A stretch of 8,670 nt of DNA from DATBFX01 sp036558305 (GCA_036558305.1 DATBFX010000245.1:1-8670), one strand, 5' to 3'. Counted from the stretch's first letter, positions 1 to 6,629 are shown. Notes: generated from the sequence alone by a model not told the origin. Numbers and translations are program-made.

Positions 1-1095
1 GTAGGTGCGGCGGCGCGGCCAGTCGATGCGGTCGCCGAGGAGGGCGAGGACGGCCGGGATCAGGGTCAGCGTGGCGAGGACGGCGACGATGACGACGAGG
101 ATGGCGCCGATGCTGAGACTGCGGTAGATGTTGTTGGGGACAATGAACATGCCGGCGAGAGCGAAGACGACGGTCATGCCGGAGAAGAGGACGGCGCGGC
201 TCGCCGTCGACCCGGCGATCTGGATGGCGTCGAGTTTCGCCGACCCGCGCCGCCGCTCCTCGCGGTAGCGCTCGACCACGAAGAGCGAATAGTCGATGCC
301 GACCGCCAGCCCGATCATCGTGATGATGTTGGTGACGAAGAAGGAGAGTTCGCCGATGTGGCTGACGAGCGCGGTCAGACCGAAGGCGACGCCGATGGCG
401 ACGAAGGCGAGGATGATCGGAACGAAGGCGGCGACCAGCGCCCCGAAGACGACGATCAGGATCAGGAAGGCGATCCCGGCGCCGATACTCTCGCCGCGCT
501 TGATGTCTTCCTCGGAGATCGTGTTGATCTCCGCGCTGCTGCTGGCATCGCCGACCGTCAGCACCTGGAACCCGGCGCCCGCGACGGCGTCCCGCTGTCC
601 GTGAATGATCTTGAGGAAGGCTTTGCCGTGGTCGGCCGCGTCGTTCAGCGTACCGGTCAGCGTGACCGGAATGATCGTCGTTTTGCCGTCGGCGGAGACG
701 AGACCCTTGGCGGCGTCGGGATTCTGCTTGCTGACCTCGTAGTAGTTCGTGACGCTGGCGACCTTGCTATCGGCGCGAACGGCGTCGGTGACCTGCTGGA
801 CGGTCTGCTGGAATGTGCCGTCGGGGTCGTTGGCGACCGTCGCCCCCGTCGACGAGCGGACGATCACCGTTTCGGTGCCGGAGCGCTCCTTCCGGATGCC
901 GTGGTTGACGATGGCATCCCATCCCTGTTGGGACTCGGGGTTGTTGAGCAGTTTGACGTCGGACGTGGATTGGAGCGGGAACGCTCCCTGGATCGCCCCG
1001 AAGACGACGAAGATGGCGACCCAGACGATGACGGTGCGCCAGGGGTGGCGCGAACTGAAGCGGGCGAGTCGAGCAGTGGACGATAGTGAAGCCAT
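1..1095 (-). CDS. MMPL/RND-family membrane transporter, N-terminal 365 codons (3' end outside window)
   Basis: This is an inner-membrane transporter of the MMPL branch of the RND superfamily, which exports lipids or hydrophobic compounds using the proton gradient. Reading leftwards from ATG 1095-1093, 365 codons stay open to base 1. Visible parts: a first membrane helix at about residues 20-37, a periplasmic loop at about 38-200, then a cluster of helices (about 203-224, 228-248, 253-275, 301-318, 327-352). The family signature GIDYSLFVVERYREE is at residues 267-281; D268 and Y269 are the Asp-Tyr pair expected for proton relay. Full members are about 700-1000 residues, so roughly half is missing at the window edge. 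The start is supported by AAGGAG at 1107-1102, spaced about 6 bases from the ATG. Upstream lie a long leader and a promoter overlapped by a palindrome, suggesting control by a repressor. The substrate cannot be told from sequence. Confidence 0.93.
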   Translation of the reverse strand, partial: MASLSSTARLARFSSRHPWRTVIVWVAIFVVFGAIQGAFPLQSTSDVKLLNNPESQQGWDAIVNHGIRKERSGTETVIVRSSTGATVANDPDGTFQQTVQQVTDAVRADSKVASVTNYYEVSKQNPDAAKGLVSADGKTTIIPVTLTGTLNDAADHGKAFLKIIHGQRDAVAGAGFQVLTVGDASSSAEINTISEEDIKRGESIGAGIAFLILIVVFGALVAAFVPIILAFVAIGVAFGLTALVSHIGELSFFVTNIITMIGLAVGIDYSLFVVERYREERRRGSAKLDAIQIAGSTASRAVLFSGMTVVFALAGMFIVPNNIYRSLSIGAILVVIVAVLATLTLIPAVLALLGDRIDWPRRRTY

Positions 1096-1314
1096 AATCA
1101 CTCCTTCGAACAGGCCCGACGCGACGTCGGTGGCGCGCCGGTCGGGGTTGCGCCCCGCGATCCCATGCCGAAACCGAAACCGTTGCCGGTGCGATACCCC
1201 GCCCCATCACCCGACCGACTCGGGCAGGCGACGGTGTGCGGAGCATGGCGCGAACATCAAACCGGACCGTGTACCTCCCTTTCACGCGGTGCGAAAATTA
1301 GATCAATCACTCTC

Positions 1315-1338
1315 ATTTTAGAGTGTACACTCTAAAAT
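1315..1338. promoter_or_regulatory. 24-bp perfect palindrome, probable TetR-type repressor operator
   Basis: The half-site ATTTTAGAGTGT (1315-1326) is followed immediately by its exact reverse complement (1327-1338), with no mismatch and no spacer. It covers the -10 and most of the -35/-10 spacer of the MMPL promoter, so a dimeric repressor bound here would block RNA polymerase. A further inverted half-site, CACTCT at 1308-1313, pairs with AGAGTG at 1320-1325, giving three related half-sites in about 30 bp. TetR-family repressors commonly control MMPL exporters and bind palindromes of this kind; the family is inferred, and no regulator gene is in the window. It may lie beyond base 1. Confidence 0.75.
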
Positions 1339-1350
1339 CGCCCTTGTCAA
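1322..1350 (-). promoter_or_regulatory. Sigma-70-type promoter for the MMPL transporter gene
   Basis: On the minus strand a perfect -35 (TTGACA, bases 1350-1345) is followed after exactly 17 bases by TACACT (1327-1322), which matches the -10 consensus at 4 of 6 positions. Transcription would begin near 1315 and leave a leader of about 220 nt before the MMPL start codon at 1095. The spacing and the operator lying over it make this the best-supported promoter in the window. No other minus-strand gene lies between it and the transporter. Confidence 0.75.
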
Positions 1351-1480
1351 GAGGGCACCGGCCTCCCGTAGGAATAACGCGCACCTCCGAAGGTTGTGCG
1401 ATCGACCTCGCGACGGTGCGGTAGAAAGGCCAGATCGATCAGGTGCTGCAGTCCAATGGTCGTCTGCCATCGACCTGCGG

Positions 1481-1537
1481 TGGCGCGGCCGGTCCCAACC
1501 ATTACATGACGTCGTGCGGCAGGAAGTCGTAACCGAT
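1481..1537 (-). pseudogene. Remnant copy of a GH20 hexosaminidase C-terminal tail
   Basis: These 57 bases match 2290-2346, the last codons of the intact GH20 gene, at 46 of 57 positions (81 percent) in the same orientation, including a 19-base exact run (1483-1501 against 2292-2310). Read on the minus strand it gives IGYDFLPHDVM, a TAA stop, then WLGPAA; the intact gene reads VGYEALPQDLKEWLGPAA. Protein similarity persists despite 19 percent base divergence, so this looks like the tail of a diverged paralogue or old duplicate that has since lost coding ability. I see no further similarity on either side, so most of the source gene is gone. Confidence 0.7.
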
Positions 1538-1620
1538 CTGGGGAACACCTCTCTCGATGGGCTGGCTCCCTTTCCTATGCCGATCGGATTTGTTAGGCTG
1601 GGCGCGAGGAGGATAGCGCG

Positions 1621-1890
1621 ATGCCCGTCAAACGCGATCCCCAATTGGAAAACCTGATCCAACAGAAGGTCGACGTGGGTGGCTATCCGAATGCGTCGGC
1701 GGTCGTGCGCGAAGCGTTACGCCTCATGGACGCACGAGAGCGCCAGGTGCAGCGGCTCCAGGCTGCGCTGGGCGAGGGCGAAGAAGGGGAGGCCGTCCCC
1801 TGGACGCCCGAATTGATGGAGCAATTGACGCGAGAAGCAGACGAGCCGGATTTGGCCGACGCGATGCCCGATCCGTCCGTCTGGCCATAA
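1621..1890 (+). CDS. parD: ParD-like type II antitoxin (ribbon-helix-helix)
   Basis: An 89-residue protein that would bind and neutralise the ParE toxin encoded directly after it and repress its own operon. The N-terminal half has the ParD pattern: a short strand (residues 1-6), a helix (about 7-18, PQLENLIQQKVD), the turn GGYPNASAVVREALRLM (20-36) that forms the second ribbon-helix-helix helix, then a charged helix (37-57) leading to an acidic, flexible tail that normally wraps the toxin. Length is normal for the family. Start ATG 1621 is preceded by a strong GGAGG (1608-1612), 8 bases away. A weak promoter candidate (TTTCCT 1571-1576, extended -10 TGTTAGGCT 1591-1599) fits but is far from consensus. 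I see no obvious palindromic operator in front. Confidence 0.88.
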   Translation: MPVKRDPQLENLIQQKVDVGGYPNASAVVREALRLMDARERQVQRLQAALGEGEEGEAVPWTPELMEQLTREADEPDLADAMPDPSVWP

Positions 1891-1891
1891 G

Positions 1892-2341
1892 GTGAAGATC
1901 GTTCTCAAACCCACCGCCCGACGAGACGTGCGGACCATCCCCCGGTACAGCCGGCAGATGTGGGGCGAAGCGCAGCGCAATGCCTACCGACGAGCGCTTG
2001 ATGAGGCGTTCGAAACGCTTGCGACCTATCCGCTCGTTGGACAGGCCCGTGAAGATTTGCGCCCCGGTTTGCGTTCTCTGCCGGTTCGTCAGCACCTGAT
2101 CTTCTACCGTGTTGGCCCACAAACGGTAATGGTGATCCGCAAATTGCACGCCCAGATGGACCTGCTCTGCACCTCGACGAATGACCTGCCGCGGACTGCG
2201 GAGCGGCGGAGCCACCTTCCGGGTCATCCGTTCCTCCTCAACCCGAACGGTCTGGCCTACGCGTCATCGGTGAATCGCGAATCCAACGATTGCGCGGCCG
2301 GTCCCAACCACTCCTTGAGGTCTTGCGGCAGGGCCTCGTAG
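1892..2341 (+). CDS. parE: ParE-like type II toxin with an extended C-terminus
   Basis: RelE/ParE-fold toxin, expected to act on DNA gyrase (ParE) or on translation (RelE); sequence alone cannot decide. It starts with GTG at 1892, one base after the parD stop, so it is probably translated by coupling. The core (residues 1-91) has the family order: KPTARRD near the N-terminus, a long helix (about 20-44), ATYPLVGQAREDLRPGLRSLPV (about 44-65), the HLIFYRV strand (68-74), and VIRKLHAQMDL (81-91), where family members normally end. The remaining 58 residues resemble no family I know. The frame ends at 2341, overlapping the convergent GH20 gene by 85 bp. A TGA at 2182-2184, one frame away, would give a normal-length toxin if one base had been gained or lost. 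Either the stop was lost or there is a frameshift. Confidence 0.82.
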   Translation: MKIVLKPTARRDVRTIPRYSRQMWGEAQRNAYRRALDEAFETLATYPLVGQAREDLRPGLRSLPVRQHLIFYRVGPQTVMVIRKLHAQMDLLCTSTNDLPRTAERRSHLPGHPFLLNPNGLAYASSVNRESNDCAAGPNHSLRSCGRAS

Positions 2342-4341
2342 CCGACGATGGCGACGAGGTCCATCAACCACCGACGCGTCGCCTCGTGCAGCACGGCGTA
2401 GCCTCCACGGTCGTAGGTCGCGAGGGAGCCATCGACCCGCTCTCCGCGTTCGTAGGCCGCGCGCTGCCCTTCGAGCCAGGCGAGGGCAACGTCGTACTGG
2501 GCGAGCAAGGCGGCGAAGCGGTCGAGGTTGATCCGAATTTCGCTCGGTCGCGAATGCGCCAGCCACCGTGCTTCGAACTCCTGGACGAGCGCGGGCAGCG
2601 CGTCCCGTTGCCGCCGCATCGCCGCGAGCAGCGCATCGAACCGGCGGCGACCGCCGTCCGTCGGCCCCGCTTCGCCGCCGAGTTCGGCGAGGAGGGCACG
2701 GACGGCACGTGTCGTCTCGATCTTCTCGGTCGCGAAGCGGAGTTCGGCGACCGTGAACCCGAGGTCGTGCCGGATTTTGCTGTCCCGGACGCGGCCGAGC
2801 AGCGGGAGGAGGGCCACGGCGGCATCCCGCGTCGCCGCGACCGTTTCCACGGGCGCGATCTCGCAGAGGGTCCCGGCGAGTGGTTCCTCGAACAGCGCCA
2901 TCGCGGTATTCCAGGTCGTCAGCCAGTCGGGTGCGGTTTGGGTCGTCGCGCCGAGCCGGCGGATGGCCGCCGTGACCGTGCCGCTGCCGTCGCCGAGGAA
3001 CAGCCGGTCGAAGGCGACCTCGAAGTCGTCGCGGTCCGTCTCGCCGCCGGACCAACCGACCTCGGCGCCCCAGAGATAGGGATACCAGGAGTTCGACGGC
3101 GTCTGGTAGTGACCGCCGTCGCCCCATTCGGTCAGGAGCATGCCGCCGGCGCCGGCCCCGATCCCCTGGCAGACGTAATCCCGCGTGTTGGCGACGGCGT
3201 TCTCCAACCGGGGGTAGAGCGTCGTCCAACTCGAGGTGGCGGGGCAGACCCAGAAGGGGCGACCGGATGCGGCGAGGGCGTCGAGCGTTTCGTACCGTGG
3301 CTGCGATTCGTACGACCAGTCGAGGAGCAGGACGTCGTCCGGGAGCTCGCCCATCAATTCCGGATGGAGTTTGAGCACGTCCGCCCACATCATCATCCGG
3401 TGACCGCGTTTGGTGACGAGTTCGTGCAGGCGCCGAACGTGGCGCAGGTAGACGCGGCCGATCCCTTCGGACCGCGTCAATTCCCGCGATTGGCCAAGAC
3501 CCATGTCCCACGGTTCGTCGGCGCCGACGTTGAACCAGCGGGACGAAAAACAGGGCAGGAGATCGCCGTAGAGTTCGTCGAGGAGCGCGAACGTCTCGTC
3601 CCGGGCGGTTGCCAGCGACCACTTCCAGGCGGTCTCCGCCAGTTGCTCGTACCGGGGCAGTTTCAGCATCGCCAGGTGATGACCGAACGATTGCAGGTTC
3701 GGGACGAGTTCGACGTGGTGTGCGTGGCAGACCGCGTCGAGGGCGACGATGTCCTCGGGTGTCAGCGCGCCCGCACTGGCGCCGATTTCGGGGTGACGGG
3801 GGAAGAGGAACGTGTGCTCTACGTAAAGTTGGAGGTGGTTGTATTTGTAGTGGGCGAGTGTGCGAACCAGACCGAAAAGCGTCTCGCGCGTCGGCACGCG
3901 GCCGCGCGAGACGTCGAGCATCAGACCGCGGACGGGAAGGACGGGGGCGTCCGCGATGCGCAACGCGGGCCAGACCCGAGCCGCAGACTTGGCGATCTGG
4001 ATGAGCGTCTGCACCCCGTAGAAGAGACCCGCCGCCGCGCTCGCGGCGACCACGACCCCGCGCTCGCCGATCTCCAGGGTATAGCTCTGACCGGTCGCGT
4101 CGTCGCCGGTCAGGACGAGCGAGATCGCACCGTCGCGGGGACCCGCCTCGGCCGCGACGATCGGCGGCGAGAAACCGAGGAGATCCGCCAGCGAGGTTTG
4201 CAATCCGCGCGCGGTGTGCCGGGTGTGCTCGTCGGGGACGGCACCGGTGACGATCGGGGTCGCCGCGTCGATCGCGAACGCCCCGCCGGCGCTGATCAGT
4301 TGCCGGGGGCGTGGCAGCAGCCTCAACTCGTCGACCGTCAT
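2257..4341 (-). CDS. GH20 family beta-N-acetylhexosaminidase
   Basis: A 694-residue glycoside hydrolase that removes terminal N-acetylglucosamine or N-acetylgalactosamine from oligosaccharides by substrate-assisted catalysis. Domains in order: a small alpha/beta GH20b-type domain (about 1-130), the catalytic barrel (about 135-460) starting at RGLMLDVSRGRVP, and a helical C-terminal region (about 480-694) common in this subgroup. The catalytic pair is D275-E276 in FNVGADEPWDMG; MMMWADVLKLHPEL (316-329) and TEWGDGGH (404-411) are further expected barrel motifs. No signal peptide or membrane segment is visible, so it should act in the cytoplasm on imported sugars. ATG 4341 follows GAGGAG by about 8 bases. 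The MFS transporter ends 62 bp upstream on the same strand, so the two are probably co-transcribed. The last 85 bp overlap the convergent parE frame. Confidence 0.92.
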   Translation of the reverse strand: MTVDELRLLPRPRQLISAGGAFAIDAATPIVTGAVPDEHTRHTARGLQTSLADLLGFSPPIVAAEAGPRDGAISLVLTGDDATGQSYTLEIGERGVVVAASAAAGLFYGVQTLIQIAKSAARVWPALRIADAPVLPVRGLMLDVSRGRVPTRETLFGLVRTLAHYKYNHLQLYVEHTFLFPRHPEIGASAGALTPEDIVALDAVCHAHHVELVPNLQSFGHHLAMLKLPRYEQLAETAWKWSLATARDETFALLDELYGDLLPCFSSRWFNVGADEPWDMGLGQSRELTRSEGIGRVYLRHVRRLHELVTKRGHRMMMWADVLKLHPELMGELPDDVLLLDWSYESQPRYETLDALAASGRPFWVCPATSSWTTLYPRLENAVANTRDYVCQGIGAGAGGMLLTEWGDGGHYQTPSNSWYPYLWGAEVGWSGGETDRDDFEVAFDRLFLGDGSGTVTAAIRRLGATTQTAPDWLTTWNTAMALFEEPLAGTLCEIAPVETVAATRDAAVALLPLLGRVRDSKIRHDLGFTVAELRFATEKIETTRAVRALLAELGGEAGPTDGGRRRFDALLAAMRRQRDALPALVQEFEARWLAHSRPSEIRINLDRFAALLAQYDVALAWLEGQRAAYERGERVDGSLATYDRGGYAVLHEATRRWLMDLVAIVGYEALPQDLKEWLGPAAQSLDSRFTDDA
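2290..2346. repeat. Second copy of the 57-bp imperfect direct repeat, inside the GH20 3' end
   Basis: Partner of the repeat at 1481-1537 (46 of 57 identical, same orientation). This copy is functional sequence: it encodes the GYEALPQDLKEWLGPAA tail of the GH20 enzyme on the minus strand and, on the plus strand, the last residues of the extended ParE frame. The two copies bracket the parDE pair with about 750 bp between them. Confidence 0.75.
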
Positions 4342-4403
4342 CGGCGTCGCTCCTCGTCATTCGTGCCGGTCGGTTACCGGCGCCACAGCCTAGCACGACC
4401 TCG

Positions 4404-5579
4404 TCAACCGGTCGCCGTCCCGCCTTCCGTCTCCCGCCCTTCGCCCTCTTGTCGTACCACCGGCGCCAAGACGACGATCGTGACGCCGAGGACCGCGACG
4501 ATGCCGAGTGCCAAGCGGAGACTCGTGACCTGGGCGACGAGCCCGATCAGCGGCGGTCCGGCCAGGAACCCGGCGTAGCCGACCGCGGTGACCGCGGCCA
4601 GGGCGGAACCGGCGGCGATGCCGGGAACGCGACCGGCGGCACTGAGCACGATCGGGAAGAGGCAGGAGAGCCCGGCGCCGACGCAGGCGAACCCGGCCAG
4701 GGCGGCGGCCGGTTGACCGAGGATGAGAGCGAGGCCGAGTCCGATCGCGACCACCGAACCGCCCGCCCGAACGAGCGGTACCGGTCCGAGGCGCGCGGTC
4801 AGGCGGTCGCCCGTCAACCGGCCGAGTGTCATCGTCGCCGAGAACACGGCGTACCCGGCGGCGGCGAACCCGGCGCCGGTCTCGAGCGAGTTGCGAAGGT
4901 AGACGGCGCTCCAGTCGGCCATCGCCCCCTCGCCGAGGAGTCCGCAGAAGGCGACGGCGCCGAGGGCGATCAGCGGACCCGAGGGGCGGACAAAGACCGG
5001 CCCGTGCCTGCTGCCCCGTCCTCCCTCGTCCGGCAGCAGCCACCGCGAGGCGACGAAGGCGGCGGCGCCGAGGACGATCGCCGCGCCAACGAGGTGGGCG
5101 ACGGTACCGACGCCGGCCGCGACGATCGCGACGGCCAACGCCGAACTGGCCAGCCCGCCGAGACTGAAGACGCCGTGGAAGGTCGACATGATCGGCCGGC
5201 GGTAGCGCTGTTCGACGGCGACCGCTTGCGTGTTCATCGCGACGTCGAGGATGCCGTTGGCCGCGCCGAGCAGGACCAGGGCGAGGACGAGGAGCGGCAG
5301 ATCGGGGGCCAAACCGGGCAGCGGCAGGGCGGCGCAGAGCGTCAGGACCGCGGCGTGCGTCGCCCGGCGGCTGCCGACGTGGGCGATCACCCAACCGCTG
5401 GCCGTGGTCGCGACTAGCGCCCCGACCGCCGTCCCCAGGAGCGCCAGCCCGAGCGTCCCGTCGCTCAGACCGAGTTTGCGCTGGACGGCCGGGATGTGCG
5501 GGAACCAACTGGAGAGGGCAAACCCGTTGATGCCGAAGATCGCCAGGACGGCGCGCCGCGCCGCCCGCGCTCGACTCAT
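4404..5579 (-). CDS. Major facilitator superfamily transporter, YbjJ-like
   Basis: A 391-residue membrane protein with about 12 hydrophobic segments. The opening, INGFALSSWFPHIPAVQRKLGLSDGTLGLALLG, resembles the YbjJ-like MFS group, and GWVIAHVGSRRAT matches the conserved loop between helices 2 and 3. A second half-repeat appears as GRLTGDRLTARLG. Substrate is unknown; the neighbouring hexosaminidase hints at sugar transport, but this is inference. I chose ATG 5579, which begins just before the first membrane helix, although it has no clear ribosome-binding site. The frame stays open to a TTG at 5672 (422 residues), which would overlap the upstream ABM gene by 20 bp; a GTG at 5615 is a third option with AAGG-like sequence before it. 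The stop is 62 bp before the GH20 start. Confidence 0.88.
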   Translation of the reverse strand: MSRARAARRAVLAIFGINGFALSSWFPHIPAVQRKLGLSDGTLGLALLGTAVGALVATTASGWVIAHVGSRRATHAAVLTLCAALPLPGLAPDLPLLVLALVLLGAANGILDVAMNTQAVAVEQRYRRPIMSTFHGVFSLGGLASSALAVAIVAAGVGTVAHLVGAAIVLGAAAFVASRWLLPDEGGRGSRHGPVFVRPSGPLIALGAVAFCGLLGEGAMADWSAVYLRNSLETGAGFAAAGYAVFSATMTLGRLTGDRLTARLGPVPLVRAGGSVVAIGLGLALILGQPAAALAGFACVGAGLSCLFPIVLSAAGRVPGIAAGSALAAVTAVGYAGFLAGPPLIGLVAQVTSLRLALGIVAVLGVTIVVLAPVVRQEGEGRETEGGTATG

Positions 5580-5652
5580 CGCGTCAGATGGCCGATCGAC
5601 GCCTGTCAGCCCCACCCGCCCTTCCGTTCTTCGGGTCTGTGGCGGCGAATGG

Positions 5653-5955
5653 TCACGTTCCGTCGAGCTCAACCGGTTCGTAGTGCTCGACGACCGGGAA
5701 CGGATCGTAGAAGTGATGCAGCAGCGCCTTCCATTCCCGATACCGCGGCGATCCCCGAAACCCGACCGTGTGGTCCTCCAACGTCTCCCACCGCACGAGG
5801 AGTACGTATTTGTCTCCGACCTCCAGACAGCGTTGCAACTCGTGACCGGGATACCCCGGCATCGAGGCGACGATCGGCGACGCCTGCCGGAACGCGGACT
5901 TGAACGCTGCTCCCTCGCCGGAGCGGACGTTGAGGATGGCGACTTCGAGGATCAT
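5653..5955 (-). CDS. Antibiotic biosynthesis monooxygenase (ABM) domain protein
   Basis: A 100-residue single-domain protein of the dimeric alpha-beta barrel type. It opens with MILEVAILNVRSGEGAAF, the usual ABM start, and carries KYVLLVRWETLEDHTVGFRGSP (49-70) and YREWKALLHHFYDPFPVVEHY (72-92), conserved in the small ABM group. Many such proteins are cofactor-free oxygenases or of unknown role, so no reaction is assigned. ATG 5955 is preferred over the ATG at 5970: it has GGAG 9 bases upstream, whereas the earlier one has AAGG directly against it, and the family starts here. It is the first gene of the probable ABM-MFS-GH20 operon. A perfect TTGACA lies at 6013-6008 on this strand, but no good -10 follows at normal spacing. 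Confidence 0.88.
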   Translation of the reverse strand: MILEVAILNVRSGEGAAFKSAFRQASPIVASMPGYPGHELQRCLEVGDKYVLLVRWETLEDHTVGFRGSPRYREWKALLHHFYDPFPVVEHYEPVELDGT

Positions 5956-5988
5956 GGCGAACAGCTCCATCCTTGCCCACGAACGAAA

Positions 5989-6023
5989 TGATCGTTTGCC
6001 TTCGTCGTGTCAACGATCGATCA
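5989..6023. promoter_or_regulatory. Inverted repeat in the divergent ABM / hicA intergenic region
   Basis: TGATCGTT (5989-5996) recurs in inverted form as AACGATC...ATCA (6012-6023) with one inserted base. The left arm is also part of a smaller palindrome, AACGA-5-TCGTT (5982-5996). It lies between two divergent genes and overlaps a TTGACA (6013-6008, minus strand), so it may be an operator or part of a shared promoter region. Support is limited to the symmetry and the position. Confidence 0.35.
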
Positions 6024-6106
6024 TACTCGGGCGGCGGGATCGTCTGGCATGGCGACTGGCGAGGCGGTTGTCGGCTCCGCCGATCGGCTCGAGGAGAGGA
6101 GCTGCC

Positions 6107-6340
6107 GTGGGAGAATTGCGCGACGTTCGCCCGCGTGACGCGATCGCGGCGCTGGAACGAGCCGGAGGTCGCATCCGCCACGGCAAGGGAGACCACGTCA
6201 ACATCAAGATGCCGAACGGACAGATCGTCACATTTTCCGGGAAGCGCGAGCCAATCAAGATTGGGCTGTTGAAGGCGATGCTTCGCAAGGCCGGCTTGAC
6301 AGAGGAAGAGTTCGTGCGCCTGCTCGAAGGAGACCGCTGA
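6107..6340 (+). CDS. hicA: HicA-like mRNA interferase toxin
   Basis: A 77-residue protein of the HicA type, which has a double-stranded-RNA-binding-like fold and cleaves mRNA independently of ribosomes. The pattern is clear: a first helix (PRDAIAALERAGG, 9-21), a strand, then KGDHVNIKMPNGQIVTF (27-43) with H30 at the position of the catalytic histidine of the family's G-x-H motif, and a last part, GLLKAMLRKAGLTEEEFVRLL (53-73), typical of the HicA C-terminus. GTG 6107 is chosen because GAGGAGAGGAG (6091-6101) ends 5 bases before it; the open frame reaches back to 5900 but the upstream part is not HicA-like. Its TGA overlaps the ATG of hicB (TGATG), so the pair is translationally coupled, with toxin first as usual for hicAB. 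Confidence 0.88.
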   Translation: MGELRDVRPRDAIAALERAGGRIRHGKGDHVNIKMPNGQIVTFSGKREPIKIGLLKAMLRKAGLTEEEFVRLLEGDR

Positions 6341-6567
6341 TGGAATTCCTGCTCGTGATCCACCCAGCCGAAGAGGGAGGGTACTGGGCCGAGGTCCCCG
6401 ATGTCGAAGGATGCTTCGTCCAAGGTGAGACGATCGAGGAGCTACTCGACGACGCTCCACGCGCCATCGCTTCGCACATCGAAGCATTGCGAGAGGACGG
6501 ACAGCCGGTACCGAAGCCGCGAGGGGTCGTTCTGGCGACGGTAACGGCTCCCGTGCCTGCCGCATAG
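6340..6567 (+). CDS. hicB: HicB-like antitoxin, short form
   Basis: A 75-residue antitoxin with the partial RNase-H-like fold of HicB: a strand (MEFLLVIHPAEEGGYWAEVPD, 1-21), the signature GCFVQGETIEELLDDAPRAI (24-43), and a helix running into HIEALREDGQPVPKPRG. It should bind HicA and cover its active site. Larger HicB proteins add a helix-turn-helix or ribbon-helix-helix domain after about residue 80; this one stops before any such domain, so by itself it should not bind DNA. Autorepression of the operon would then need another protein or be absent. The start codon overlaps the hicA stop. Confidence 0.88.
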   Translation: MEFLLVIHPAEEGGYWAEVPDVEGCFVQGETIEELLDDAPRAIASHIEALREDGQPVPKPRGVVLATVTAPVPAA

Positions 6568-6590
6568 AAAGCCCCGTCGGCTCGTTGGCG

Positions 6591-6629
6591 CAGCCAGCGG
6601 ATGGCTGTCGGGCAACTCGGCCCTATAAT
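6591..6629 (+). promoter_or_regulatory. Perfect TATAAT -10 box preceded by a hairpin, upstream of the 6677 gene
   Basis: TATAAT at 6624-6629 matches the -10 consensus exactly and lies 47 bp before the ATG at 6677. No good -35 sits 16-18 bases upstream. A perfect hairpin, CAGCCA-5-TGGCTG (6591-6607), occupies the -35 zone; it may be an operator, or weakly end hicAB transcripts, although there is no T-run after it. The -10 match is strong in this GC-rich setting, but the promoter as a whole is moderate. Confidence 0.5.

Larger units (their letters stand above)
1096..1620. other. 525-bp intergenic region between the MMPL gene and parD
   Basis: No gene is supported here. From left to right it holds the MMPL ribosome-binding site (1102-1107), a GC-rich MMPL leader of about 220 nt (to about 1315) with a small GGGGCGCAACCCC hairpin when read on the minus strand, the palindrome and promoter (1315-1350), about 130 bp in which I see nothing (1351-1480), the degenerate GH20-tail copy (1481-1537), and the parD upstream region. 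Open frames across it on the minus strand (for example 1662-1318) look random in composition and are not called. Confidence 0.6.

Noticed and set aside
358..1086. 242-residue open frame on the plus strand
   Set aside because: It lies fully opposite the MMPL gene and is highly acidic with no recognisable motif, whereas the minus strand reads a continuous transporter with a known signature.
1318..1662. 114-residue open frame on the minus strand in the MMPL-parD gap
   Set aside because: It runs across the palindrome, the degenerate repeat and the parD start in the wrong frame, shows no protein-like pattern and has no ribosome-binding site.
2290..4578. 762-residue open frame on the plus strand
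   Set aside because: It is the exact antisense of the GH20 gene, is rich in Arg, Gly and Glu, and shows no domain pattern. Long antisense frames are expected in GC-rich DNA. The minus-strand frame has the catalytic motifs.
4311..5417. 368-residue open frame on the plus strand opposite the MFS gene
   Set aside because: Composition is low-complexity Asp/Gly/Arg typical of the antisense of a membrane protein; the minus-strand frame has clear MFS helices.
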